From Mallotus nudiflorus (Eukaryota > Streptophyta > Magnoliopsida > Malpighiales > Euphorbiaceae): 64,000 nt of DNA. Under the pieces are notes generated by a model. It worked only from the letters and a program-made list of their open reading frames with translations. It was not told the DNA's origin and searched no databases. Shown in pieces: positions 23,112 through 34,380 of the stretch. The stretch's first letter is position 1. Each line of letters starts with the position of its first letter. Position numbers and translations under genes: made by a program. The stretch lies in the NCBI GenBank assembly GCA_947683625.1, contig CANTUR010000069.1, forward strand, positions 310,001-374,000. The letters run 5' to 3'.

Positions 23112-23135
23112 ATTATTACTAAGGTCAACAGTTTA
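23112..23135. repeat. Right-hand junction: attat, copia LTR tail, gttta
   Basis: Positions 23112-23116 are the right copy of attat (Athila duplication). 23117-23130 are the last bases of the copia 5' LTR, ending AAGGTCAACA. 23131-23135 are gttta, the right copy of the copia duplication. All three pieces of the nested insertion are readable in 24 bases. Confidence 0.92.
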
Positions 23136-25034
23136 CAATTTGATTTTGCCGACATAAAGGTCCACAATCTAATTGGATTCCTAACCCATTCATTTAATTT
23201 GATAAGGATAAGTGGATAATGTCTCATAGGTTCCATCATCAAGGGATGTCGTTATTTGTTAGTTTTCATAAAGTATTCAATCTAAGGTACATGATTCTTA
23301 TCATTCCCCATGCTTTGAGCTCATAGGAAGTAGATGAGAATCATATGATTCTAAGTATGAATATTCTATGAAAATTGACATTTATGATGTCATTCGATGA
23401 TAGACATTGGGAGAGCCATGTCATTTTATGAATATCAGGTTAGACGAATAGCATTAGGATAGGGATAGCATGCATAACTTGGTGGAATTTTAGTCGATGT
23501 TACTACTGGTTTATCTATATGAGTTGAGCCAGGCTAAAGGTTCCTTTAGTGAGAATGCCCCTATATGACTAGGGTTACGGACTCTAGTTAGTGAGTCTAG
23601 TATTCTTTTGATAACTCGATCACCCCCTTTAGGACTTGGGTTACAAACTCTGGTCAGATGAGTCTAGCGAATGCATGAGTAAAGACTAAAGGTGATAATA
23701 CCATATCTCCATTACCCCGTGACTCGAGTGGAACTATGGTGGCAATGTCATTTAGTATAATTGAGGCTTTTAGGGACCAAAGGGTGCATGTGTGATGTGT
23801 ATTGCATATGCAGTGGTGAGGGGCTATATATGATTGAGCATTGTAAAATGAGAAATAGTCATTTTCGTGTTAATCTCTCTTACTTAGAAGTCCCTAATGG
23901 AGTCACCACTATAAGCAACCTTTTAGTTTCTTTTGGGTCTTATTTCAAGCTGAATTAGTTCCGTAAGCATCTTTTCATTTTGTTTTCAAGGGACATGGAA
24001 ACTTTACAGAATATGGACAAAGGATTGGTCTCGAGAGGAATGAGACACTTTTAGATTTTATGGAGTTGCCACCAGATTTTTAAAAATTGGGAAAAGAAAG
24101 GGACAACATCGAGTCACTCAATAAGTATTACCCCCAATAGAGATTTCCAAGTTTGGGGGATTGCACCTACTTTTTAACTATTTCTCATTATACGATGTTT
24201 GATGTATAGCTATCGCAATACCCTAATTTCGATAATGGTAGTTCATATAGTATTCACACAATTCATCAGATAGTGGAAGATATTAAAGCTGAAGATATTA
24301 TTATTACATCACTTTCCTAATAAAATACATATAAAAGGAAAAAGAGATTGCGAAAAACTAAATCTAATTTAGATATGATGAATTTGTAAGGTAAATATGA
24401 CCATTCACACAGCTTGCTTGATCACATGAACAATAGGATAAGCAATGGACACTCAATCACTTGAAAGAGTAAGCAAAATGTAGATAATTATGTATGTTCA
24501 AAGGGATTATTTATGCTATGATGATATATGATGATAATATATATGATGATGTTATCGCTAGACCAAAAACATGATGACCCTATTCTGAGATATGAACTTT
24601 TCACATTATTGATATTTATGATGTGATTTTATGTTTTGGAACTAGAGGATGCATCATGATGATATGAAATGAGCATAATAAAGTATAGATTATTTATATA
24701 GCATGCAAAATTGCAGTCTCATCACACAAGAACAACAATGTTCCTAAATGTTAGCGATAATAAAATAAAATATAATGCGATAAAATAAACGTGCCAAAAT
24801 GATTGTGTGGTCCTCAGACTCAACTAAACTTGTGTGGGTTTTGAAGCTTTAGCTTCAAGGGATTATCAAGCTTTCCTTGTCAAGAGATTCAAAATGACAT
24901 AAAATAACGATTATTGAAAGTAAAAGCTTTTCACATATTGCATTTATTTAATTTAAAAGGGGAAACTATTTCGTTCAATACATACTTATTCATGTCGTTT
25001 ATTTTTAGCACTCACACACTTTATTTATTATCTT
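23136..25034 (-). other. Flank of the nest: probable old Tat-like leader and LTR remnant
   Basis: Non-coding. It continues the sequence that ends at 2843. Around 24050-24130 'atggagttgccaccag' and following bases resemble the 'gaggagtcgccaccca' block of the Tat LTRs at 27010-27030 and 58200-58215, so an old related LTR probably lies here. I cannot place its ends. There is an imperfect direct repeat at 23562-23612 and 23632-23672 ('agggttacggactctagt' against 'gggttacaaactctggtc') and an ATG/ATA-rich simple repeat at 24511-24553. No gene. Confidence 0.4.
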
Positions 25035-26131
25035 ATAATGCATTATCAAACTCCTAATTTTGGACTTTGACAAACAATTTAGATTCTAATGATTTTATTT
25101 AAGTGTATAGGAAGTTTATCTATCATTAAGATTCATTGTTTAATTATTGGAGACAATGAAATACTCCTTAAAAGAGTACTAATATGTATTTCGATAAAGT
25201 ATCTCAACATATGCAAGTCTCCAATCTTTAACAAGCAATTATATACTAAAAATATATAATTTCAGATTTACAGTGGTATGCTCATGAGCACCACATGAGC
25301 CTTTCACGAGCCGACCTTGTATAGTGCCTCAGGAGCTCTTTTTTTACAAAATGGTCAATGCTCCTCATGATCTGCCCTCACAATCATAAAGAGCAAAGCT
25401 TATATCATGAGGGTAGTCCTAACAACATTCAATGGATATTTTTTAATGTAATAGTCCTCAAAATGAAACTCATAAGCTAGGGTTTGCTCCTCATAATGGT
25501 GAGTGGTGTTTTAATATAAACAAGTCAAAGATTATTCAAAAATTAACAAGAGACATTAGAGACATAATCAATGTATCCAATAGTCATAATATAAGTTGTT
25601 TATCTATATAAAAAACTCCTAGAGTTCAATTAAAAGTTTAAGGAACTTGTTTACTCATTATACTCTCTTAAGCAATCAATTAAGCTCCTAAAAACTAACT
25701 CTCTTCAATTTCATTTCATATTTGTATAACACTTTTAAGAGTTTGTGAGTGTTAGGATAGATATTCTTATTCTTCTATTTTTTGGGATTAAAAGAATAGG
25801 AAGTGAGATTTTATTCTAGTGGAATTGGTTTAAAATGTTTACCATTAAACCACTTGGGATTTGGTTTTGGAGTGAGCCTTGTAAAACTCAAGTTGTAAGG
25901 TTAAAAGAGTAAGCCTCAAACTTTTGTGGAACCTCAAATCTTATGAATAAGATTGTGGAAATTGAAAATACTAACTTAAGGATAAGTTAGGTGGAGATTG
26001 CTGAGAATCTGAACTCCTTAAATTCTTATGTTTATCATTCTTCCTTCTTAACTTTCTTGCAATTCTTGCAAAGTTTTCTTTTGATTTCCATTTATTATTT
26101 AATTGCCTTATTCACCCCCAAAGTATTTTCA
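25035..26131 (+). repeat. Solo SIRE-like copia LTR
   Basis: A plus-strand relative of the LTR at 2849-4123 read in reverse complement. Shared blocks in order include 'aagtgagatttattctag', 'cttgggatt', 'gagtgagccttgtaaaactc', 'cttatgaataagattgtg' and the end 'gccttattcaccccca'. No internal region follows. Start is approximate; the end is placed at a CA at 26131. It probably arose by recombination between two LTRs. Divergence from copia copy 1 is clear, so it is another subfamily or older. Confidence 0.7.
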
Positions 26132-26212
26132 TGATATATTAAAAAAATTAATTTAACATATTTAGATCAAATTTATAAAATAATAATTTAAAATTAATAG
26201 TAATTTATAAAA

Positions 26213-26221
26213 TTATTTTAA
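26213..26221. repeat. 9-bp target duplication ttattttaa, left copy
   Basis: The identical nine bases are at 26463-26471, immediately after the MITE. Confidence 0.85.
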
Positions 26222-26462
26222 GGGTAAATTACATTTTTCCCCTCGTGTTTTGCCACATTACACTAATTCATCCCTTACATTTGAAAAAAATACTTCTTCA
26301 TCCCTTACGTTTGCTTTTTCTTTATCATTCATTAGTCCTTCTATAGGGATAAAGTAGTATAAAAAAAAAAAAGCAAATGTTAAGGATGAATAAGTTTTTT
26401 TTTTCAAATGTCAAGGATGAAGTAGTATAATTCAAAAAAATACATGAAAATGTAATTTATCC
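26222..26462. mobile_element. Mutator-type MITE
   Basis: 241 bp with no coding capacity. The ends are inverted repeats: GGGTAAATTACATTTT at the left and the complement of GGATAAATTACATTTT at the right. The similarity continues inward as an imperfect hairpin ('ttcatcccttacatttg' against 'ttcatccttgacatttg'). A 9-bp exact target duplication points to Mutator-like transposase in trans. Confidence 0.85.
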
Positions 26463-26471
26463 TTATTTTAA

Positions 26472-26899
26472 CATATTCATGGGGCCCTATTTTCTTAAGG
26501 GCCTTAAAATAGACCCCTATTTTATTAGGGGCCCTAGGCATAGGCCTTAATGGCCTATACCTTGAGTCGACCCTGCTTTAATGTCTCTATAAATGGACTA
26601 CTGGAGTTGCAATAAAGTCAAGAAAAGTACAATGAAACACATATACTTATGAGCAAATAATGAAAATTATTTTAATGCAAAATAAAAGGAGTTGTATAAA
26701 AACACACTTGACGGTAATGATGTACCGAGAAGCGGTGGTATGAAATCAAAAGACAAATAATATCTAGTTTAAAGGGAAATCTGCCAAAAAAAAAAGGAAA
26801 AACAACCACTGAAAAAAAGACACCCAGTGAAAAATATAATATAAGTATCTTTAAAAAATAAATACTTGCACAAATTATAGAATATAGGAAAATGCACAT
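26472..26899. other. Intergenic, no gene seen
   Basis: AT-rich. Contains a short block rich in ggggccct and aggcc motifs (26480-26560). The 26672-26899 minus frame is hydrophobic and low-complexity and shows no homology that I recognise. Confidence 0.5.
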
Positions 26900-28947
26900 T
26901 GTAGACAGTGGGGTTTAGCACGCATCCAAGATTTTAGCAACCACGACACTGTTTAGGCTCAAGGCCTTAGAGAACACACAAACCACTATCATAAAGACAT
27001 GGCGTGGAGATGAGGAGTCGCCACCCAAGGTAATAACTAGAACAAATCAAAATGGTGGTACTCGATTCTCTAAAAGAAAGCTAACACCACAACCAAGAGA
27101 TTCTGGATACAAAATACTAACTTCTTTTAGTCTCATGTTCATTTAGAATAATTTTATAAATGATTATTTCATCCTCTAATTATATGCAATTTTATTAAAC
27201 CCTAATTAACATCATCTAACCCAAAAGGCAACAAGTCAATAAAATTACAAGTAAAAATGCATCAAAAAGGCAATGTCTTTATGTCTAAACTATATTAATT
27301 TTATTTTATAAGTTAGCTAAATCTACATATTTTATTTACAAGTGAAATGGACTTAAAGGTGGGCCTACATTTTTATTAATTAGTGAGTCTAGATCTATTT
27401 ATTTTAGTTTGTCTAAGATATGGGCTTAAGTCTATTCAATTTTAAAGGAAAATTAAATTAGTGGGCCTAAGTTTAACTTGGTTTTATTTTAAATGAAATG
27501 TAGGCCTAGGTCTATTTATTAAAAGAAATGAATTTGAGTGCGCTGAGCTAAGTCTAAATAAGTTTTTAATTAACTAAGTGGACCTAAAATCTAATTAATC
27601 TAATGGGCCTAAATTGATTTTAATTATTTAAAGTCCTAAATCATTTTTACGTCTATTTATTAAGTGGGCTAGATCTAAACGTGGGCTTGGGACCTAAAAA
27701 CATAAAAAAAAAAAAACATCATAAAATCAAATCAAAATACATTCATATATGATTTCTAAAAAAAACCTTATTTAATTACATACAAACCCTAATTAACTAA
27801 AGCCACCATTAATTTTAATTAATCTACCTAATGGACCTAGTTTTACTAATTAATTTTAAAGTGTAAAAAATTAAAAAAATTTACTATTCCCACTACTGGG
27901 GCTTTTACAAACTACGTACAAAAATCTAAAATTAAACAATTATACATCCAAAAAAAACGCAGAAGACCAAAATAAAAAATAAAAATAAAACCCTAAATTT
28001 TACTGGGAAACAATATAGGATCTTCCATGACATTCCATGGACCTTCTGTTCATTTGAACACAGGCAGCATCCTCCTTAATCCTCATTTGCATATCAAAAC
28101 AAAAACACAGAAATAATTAGATTAGTAATGAAATTGAATAATAAAACCAAAAAATAAAATAAAATAAAAAATCATAAAAAGAGAAGGGAAGAAAAAAAGG
28201 GAATGTTGTGTATATGCTTTGAGATAGCCCCTTAGACTAGGATTTTCACCGTTGTTTTTTACTTGTTGTTTGATTCTGGACTGAAAAGGGTGTTCTCAGT
28301 AGCTTTTCGATTTTTAGGGTTTTTTTCTTTTTTGTGCAGTCAGGTTTTTTACGTTGTTATCTCTATGAATCTTCAAATTTTTTCCCAAAGAAAAGCCTCC
28401 TTCTAGCACGCATGCAGACTTTGTGCATACTGGCCTCCTCCAGAGGAACAGACTCATCTCTTATCAAAATAGACTGATAAGGATTTGATTTTTAAAAGTT
28501 GCATTTTTTGAATGCGTCAAAAGCTTTTCCAGATAAAAAATAATTATAAAAATTCAATTTTTAACCAATCAAAACACTGAAAAGTCGATAAAAAATACGC
28601 AAAAAATTGAAAAAAATGGGATTTTATGAGTCAGAATTGTGCAATGCCGATCAGAAAATTAAATTTCTGATCAGAATTGTGGATTTCCAATTGGAAATCC
28701 ATAATTCCGATCGACATTATGGATTTCTAATTGGAAATCCTAATTTCTATTTTCAAATTTTTTAAACTTTTAATTACCAAAAGACCCATGAAAAATTGAC
28801 TTATTTGCAATCAAATCTTAAAAAATGTTGCAATTTAGTCCCTAAAGTCTAGAAAATCAACAACCAAGTTCAATTTTTGAATGAATTTCATCATAGGAGC
28901 TTACGTCACAATTGTGCACAATTGCATCCCGAAATTGGGTGCTTACA
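26900..28947 (-). repeat. Solo Tat-type LTR
   Basis: Runs TGTAGACAGTGGGG to GGGTGCTTACA on the plus strand and matches the LTR at 58089-60370 at both ends and through the middle (for example the 'gaggagtcgccaccca' block and the many 'gggcctaa' motifs). The flanks are cacat (26895-26899) and catat (28948-28952), a 5-bp duplication with one mismatch. There is no internal region, so it is a solo LTR. Orientation is inferred from the polypurine tract beside the other copy. Confidence 0.82.
28651..28740. repeat. Palindromic minisatellite inside the solo Tat LTR
   Basis: GGATTTCCAATTGGAAATCC at 28681-28700 is a perfect 20-base palindrome. 28721-28740 repeats it with one change. 28651-28670 is another near-palindrome (tcagaaaattaaatttctga). 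Confidence 0.85.
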
Positions 28948-28952
28948 CATAT

Positions 28953-29122
28953 ACATATTTTAGAAAATCATAAAATAAAATAGAACATCAGCAAAAAAAA
29001 TCTAAAAATATATGTGAATGCAAAATAGTAAAAAAAAACACACATGATGAAAAATATAATTGAATGGCGATAGAAGCACAATATAAGAGTCATAGTAAGC
29101 AAATTAAAAAGGTAGCATGGAA
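28953..29122. other. Intergenic between solo LTR and hAT end
   Basis: 170 bases of A-rich sequence with nothing recognisable. Confidence 0.5.
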
Positions 29123-30651
29123 TAGGGTTGAGCAGAAACCGACCGTGCTCAACTTTTTAAACTAACTCGAACAAAAAATTAGGCATGATTCAATTTTTAA
29201 ATTAACTAAAGGACATATCAACTGGAAGGTTTAGGTAAAATAGGTTTTCAAATGTCGGTTCGGGGAGACATAATGTCCAACCAAACCGACTCGAGTTTCT
29301 GATATTCCCTTAGTACTAGGCAATATTGTTTTGAGTAGGGGGGACTATTAAAGGAAAAAACCTTACCCCTCCTCTTATTTCCCTCATTTCTCTCCTTAAG
29401 TAATCACCCTCTCCTGTCTCCTCTCCCCTCCTTTTTATCTCTAACCCTAACCCTTTATCTTCTCATCTCCTTTAACCTTAACCTAACCGTTTATCTTCTC
29501 CCCTTAGTCCTCATTAACAAACCCTCTCTGTAACCATAACCCTAACCCTAATCACTCACTTATCTCTGATTTTGGTCTCTCAAAATAATCATTTTGATTA
29601 CTTTCAGTCTCTTTTCATTAACCATAAAATATTCAACATTTCATATCTATTTGTGTTGGTAATTTCTTGGTTTTATGTTTATTTCTCTGATGATTAACGT
29701 GACCTTGTTAATTTTGAACCATTTGGTGGAAGCTTTATGGTTTACCCTAAAAGATTCATATGGGTTTCACTTTTTTATCTTTTTAATTATATGGAAATTA
29801 GAGTTTTTGTATAGGTCTGGTTTATATTTGTATTTTTAATGTACATGCAAATTCAACTTTTTTTTTTAGATTTGATCTTTAAAAAGTTTGATCTGGTTTA
29901 TTTTTATAGTGATTGTTTATTCTTATCTTATATTTTTTTTTGTGCATTAATTTTTTTTAGTGATTGTTTCATTTTTTCTTTGGTGTTTAGTGATTTTTTT
30001 TATGTGTTTCATTTTTTAAAGATTTATAATCTTTATTAATTTTTACTTAACATTTGTGAATGAATTTTTAATATAATATTCTATTGTTATTTGTGCTTTC
30101 ATTTTTATAAATCTAACATTTATTCAGTTAGTTTTTTATATATCTATCTTTTTATTCCTTTTGTTAGTTGATTTAAATTTTTTTTTAATAAAAAATGAGA
30201 TGCATGCATGTAAACGAACATGATATAAACATTTTTTGTTGTTGTTGTATGGATCAGTGATAAATCAACTCTGATATGGAATTTGGTTTAAATGATCTAT
30301 GTTTGTGAGTGTTTGTGTGTTTCTGGGTATATTTTACTTTGCTTGTGGGTATGTTTCAGTGGAAAATTCCTTTTATGCGAGATATTGGTTCTTATTTTCT
30401 TTTATATGTTATAAGAAAATATTTTTATTGAGAAGTTATTTGCTTAAGTAAAAATTATGTGTGTTATGTTCTGTGTGACTGTATCTATAGTGTTAAGGGA
30501 TTTTAAATGGTGGAAGCTTAAAGCTTTAAGTTATAACTCTAAAAAGGGTGGAAGCTAAAAGTGAAAACTTAAAGCTATTAAGTTTTAACTTAATAAAAGG
30601 AACCTTTTAATACCTTTTATTGGGGCATGTTTTATTTTCTAAATGCAATAG

Positions 30652-30914
30652 ATGGAAACAACCGATGGCAGTAATAATGCCATTGGTGTTCCTGAAAACT
30701 CTACTAGTGCTGAAGCCAATTAGGTGGAGGCAACTCCTGTTGCAACTTTCCAGCAGACTCAGGCCAAAGTTCCTTAAAAAAAAAAGATTAAACCTAAATA
30801 TGCTACTTGCCAGTTTTTTTAGAGACTAAAAAATAAGCATAGTGTAGTTCAACAAGGTAAGTGCCTTTCCTGTGCTGCTAAATTTTATGCTCATTCAAAA
30901 AAGCATGGCACATC
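30652..30914 (+). pseudogene. hAT transposase N-terminus with first half of BED zinc finger
   Basis: ATG at 30652 begins 'METTDGSNNAIGVPENSTS'. In-frame stops occur after about 23, 41 and 52 codons. Near 30860-30905 the frame gives 'KCLSCAAKFYAHSKKHGTS', which has the Cys-x2-Cys pair of a BED DNA-binding finger. The second half (His/Cys) lies at 32470-32505 beyond the solo LTR, in the same frame once one copy of the target duplication is set aside. The BED finger binds the transposon ends in this family. Confidence 0.75.
30910..30914. repeat. Target-site duplication acatc, left copy
   Basis: Identical acatc at 32465-32469 on the other side of the solo LTR. Confidence 0.9.
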
Positions 30915-32464
30915 TGTTAGTGATATGCACTAGGTCAATCATTTGATTATGAATTGACTTTCTTATTTTATTAATAAAGAGGTATTTCATTATCATGTGA
31001 TTTTATGATAATTATATGAATGGTTAATTCTTACTAAGGCCATCAAGTATGTGACTTGATAGTAAAGCCCTTAGATTAAAATAAGAGTTCTATTCTAATT
31101 ATCCCTAGCCATTTATTAATTATATAAATGTTAAAGTATTAAGGCTAGTATGATGTTGATTGATGGTTATGTTTTACTAATCATGAATATGAGATATTAA
31201 GTCAACTCATAGGTACATGATGGGAGATCATGTACTGGATTGACCTACTATGAGAATACTGTGTAGAATATTGTCATAAGTATTTCTCATCACAATAATT
31301 TTATTTTGGTCCTTTGACCTTGAAATCATCATGGATTTCTACATAGTTATTTTATGTTTTGACACATTCTAACATTGTCTTTAACTAGATGATTAGATAG
31401 GATGTTGTTGGATATGAAATTAGTTATGTGAGGAATGTGAGTGATTTAGAAGGAATTTATCCCTCATTAATATGAGAAAGATATCTATAGGCCCATTGAT
31501 GAGATAGACTGAAGGAAAATGCATGGCCATGCTATAATGAATTGATAAAGAGTTATCATTTTCAATCTACTTTGAATCAAGTCATAATATTGAATTATAT
31601 AAGGATGACATTCTATGTCATATGTTCAATTAAGATATCATGTGATAAAGGGACGATAAAATTCACTGTAATTAGGTTATGTCGGATTATTGACTTCACA
31701 TGACTTGGGTAGTCATAATGTCTTGCTAGAGGCCACTTATGACTTGTAGGCCTAAATAGAGATTTAGACCCACTGCCAATGTTATGTGAACCTACAGGGT
31801 CACACACTTAGAACAAGCCCAAAATGATTATGGGTTTAATAAGCCCAAAATAAAATCTATGGAAATAAATAATTAAAGTGTTTTATTTATTTATTTATTT
31901 GTTTATTTATTTAAGATAAATGTTATTTTAAATAAATAAATAAGATAAGATATGATTTCTTAGTTGTTTTTAAAACAAAATCAGAATATAATGGGAAATT
32001 ACCAAAAGGTCATTGGTAGGTGAAACCCTAATTTAGAGTCTATAAATATTTTATATTCTCTAGGGTTTAATATAGTTTTGTTTTTCCTGCCTCCAAAAAT
32101 GGTTTTCTCTCTTCCTAGAAAACAAACATAGAGTTTTTCTTTCGCTCTTGATTTGTGAGACAATCAAGAAAGTTGTTAGCACACACTCCAATTCATTTTA
32201 TGAAGGGTTGTTCGTGTGGATACCTATAGAGGACGAATCCTTTTGGAGACATCTTGATTCGAACAACCAAAGCAAAAAGCTCGAGGTAAGGTGTCACCGG
32301 TATGAACCTCCTCTCATCCTTCTAGAAAATTTTGCCTCTTCTACGTCTTGGTAAGATTCTTAAAATCCTAGTTTTAATCAAGTAGTCGAATTACATGGAT
32401 CCATGTTTGGGAACGTGATAAAATTTTAATTTTTCCGCTGCTTTTGTATCACGAAACCCCAACA
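30915..32464 (+). repeat. Solo LTR (same family as 43710-48143) inside the hAT
   Basis: 1550 bp from TGTTAGTGATATGCAC to CCCCAACA with an exact 5-bp duplication acatc. It aligns with both LTRs at 43710-45234 and 46647-48143. A TATAAATA box lies at 32041-32048, preceded by a ttta/aaat hairpin at 31902-31941. The small frames inside it (31613-31807, 32148-32354) are not genes. Confidence 0.92.
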
Positions 32465-32469
32465 ACATC

Positions 32470-34380
32470 TTCCTTAAAATATCATATGTTGCATTGCATG
32501 AAAATACCATAGAATTCGAATACTAGGCAAGCACTCTTAATCCTGAAAATTGCTAGTAATTTAGGGGAAGCTCTTTTAAATAATGAAAATACCACCCAAT
32601 CTAGTGTCATCCGCACATGGAAATTTGATATGGCTTCAATTAGAACTACACTTGCACAAATAGTTATATTTGATGAACTTCCATTTAGAATTGTGGAAGC
32701 ATCTGGTTTGAAAAATTTTATGCATGCTTCCTGCCTTAGATTTAAGATTCCTTCTAAGTGGACTATTTCCCGGGACTGTTATGATATATATGTATCTGAG
32801 AGGGTAAAGCTGAAAGCATTTATTAAGTCTGAATGTCAAAGAATCAGCATTACTACTCATTTTTGGACATCAAACCAAAGAATAAACTACATATGTATGA
32901 TAGCTCATTTTGTTGATAAGGGTTGGAATTTGCATAAAAATTATTTCATTTGTGCTTATAACATCTCATATGGGGGAATATATAGCAAAGGCCTTGGAAA
33001 ATTATTTACTAGATTGGGGTATTAATCTGTGTTTTTGCATTACTGTTAACAATGCATCATCAAATGACATAGCTATAGGATATTTAAAAAAGAAATTACA
33101 CAATTGGGGTGCATCTTCTATTAAGTTGAGGTTTTTGCATATGAGACACATAGCACATGTCTTAAATTTGATAGTTAATGATGGGTTGAAGGAGTCATCT
33201 GTTAGTGTTAAGAAAGTAAGAGAGGTAGTGAGATACATGATGAATTCTCCATAAAAGTTAAGGAAATTTAGGGAAATATTTGATCTAATTAGCATTGAAT
33301 GCAAAAATTCATTGAGTCTTGATGTGCCAACAAGGTGAAATTCCACCTATAGCATATTGAAGACAACTTGTTGCTATGAAAAAGCTTTTGAAAAATATGA
33401 GGAAATTGAAATCTCCTTTTAATTAGACTTGGGTGATGATGTTCTAGACTTTGTTGATTAGGAGCATGTCTCTTAACTCGTTAAGATGTTGGTAATTTTT
33501 TATGATGCAACTGTTACAATTTCTGGATCAAAATATGTTACTGTTAATTCTTTCTTATCTAAAATTCTGACTTGAGCTGTCTTTTGGATGAGATGCAGTC
33601 TTCAATTGGCATTTTTATTATGCATATAGGCATGAACATGAAATAGAAGTTTCACAAATATTGGGGGAGCCTGAAAAAATGAACTATATTATTTTTATAG
33701 CAACAATTTTGGACCCTCAATATACGATTGAGTTTATTTAGTTCTCAATCACTCAAATGTATGGTGAAGAGTTGGGAAATAGTTTGTTTACCAACTTACA
33801 GTATGATTTACATGATCTATTTGATGATTATGTGAGAATGTATAGTGCTTCTTATGCTTTTGAATCAACTGCAAGTCAGTCAAGCCAACCTAAATCTCAG
33901 CTTGACAGTGAATCTCATGGCAGACCAATGTCCTTGACTAAATCAAGATTTAAGAAGCACAAACAAGATTTTGGATTGGGTGGTAGCAAAAAAACAGATC
34001 TTTATGTTTATTTGGGTGAGGCAGTGGTGGAAGATGAAGACTTATTTAATATCCTTCGTTGGTGGAAGCTTAATGCAGAAAAGTCTCCAATACTTTCTTA
34101 TATGGCCAGGGATATATTATCAGTGTCTGTTTCAACCGTTGCATTTGAATCTGTCTTTAGCACTAATGGTCGTGTACTTGACGCTTTTAGAAATTCTTTA
34201 ACTCCAAAAATAGTTAAAACTCTTAAATGCACACATAATTGGCTAGGATCTCATGATCAGCCAATGTCAGTTGAGAAAAATATGGATGAATTAGAAAATT
34301 TTGAAAAATGTTATGTTCTTATTTATATATTTAAATTATTTTATTATTTTGTAATAATATCAAAAGCTTTCATCATCTAA
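32470..34380 (+). pseudogene. hAT transposase, catalytic and dimerisation domains, inactivated
   Basis: Begins with the second half of the BED finger ('SLKYHMLHCMKIP'). 32605-33250 carries 'IFDELPFRIVEASG', 'RFKIPSKWTISRDCYD', 'ITTHFWTSNQRINY' and 'ITVNNASSNDIAIGYLKKK'. The two catalytic Asp of the RNase-H fold, normally in TTDxWTS and TVDNAS, read His and Asn. A frameshift lies near 32940 and more damage at 33250-33660. 33757-34380 is a clean frame with the hAT C-terminal dimerisation domain: 'DLYVYLGE', 'NILRWWKLNAEKSPILSYMARDIL', 'VSTVAFESVFSTNGRVLD' and 'CTHNWL'. Family assignment is secure; it is dead. Confidence 0.88.

Larger units (their letters stand above)
2849..23130 (-). mobile_element. 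SIRE-like Ty1/copia retrotransposon, copy 1, split by a nested Athila
   Basis: A full-structure copia element in minus orientation. Its parts are the 3' LTR (2849-4123), polypurine tract, pol, gag, initiator-Met-tRNA primer site (10342-10353) and 5' LTR (10356-11626 plus 23117-23130). The LTRs run TG to CA. Gene order PR-INT-RT-RH marks copia; the long gag with two CCHC knuckles and coiled coil, and the LTRs of about 1.28 kb, fit the SIRE (Maximus) lineage. The 11.5-kb Athila at 11627-23111 sits inside the 5' LTR. Coding frames hold stops and shifts, so it is dead. The flanking 5-bp duplication gttta is exact. Confidence 0.9.

Noticed and set aside
29430..29560. ccctaa-like runs, possible interstitial telomere
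   Set aside because: Only scattered short runs in the C/T-rich leader of the hAT element; no ordered TTTAGGG array.
32148..32354. 68-codon plus-strand frame
   Set aside because: Inside the solo LTR; the same region in the other two LTRs of the family does not keep it open.
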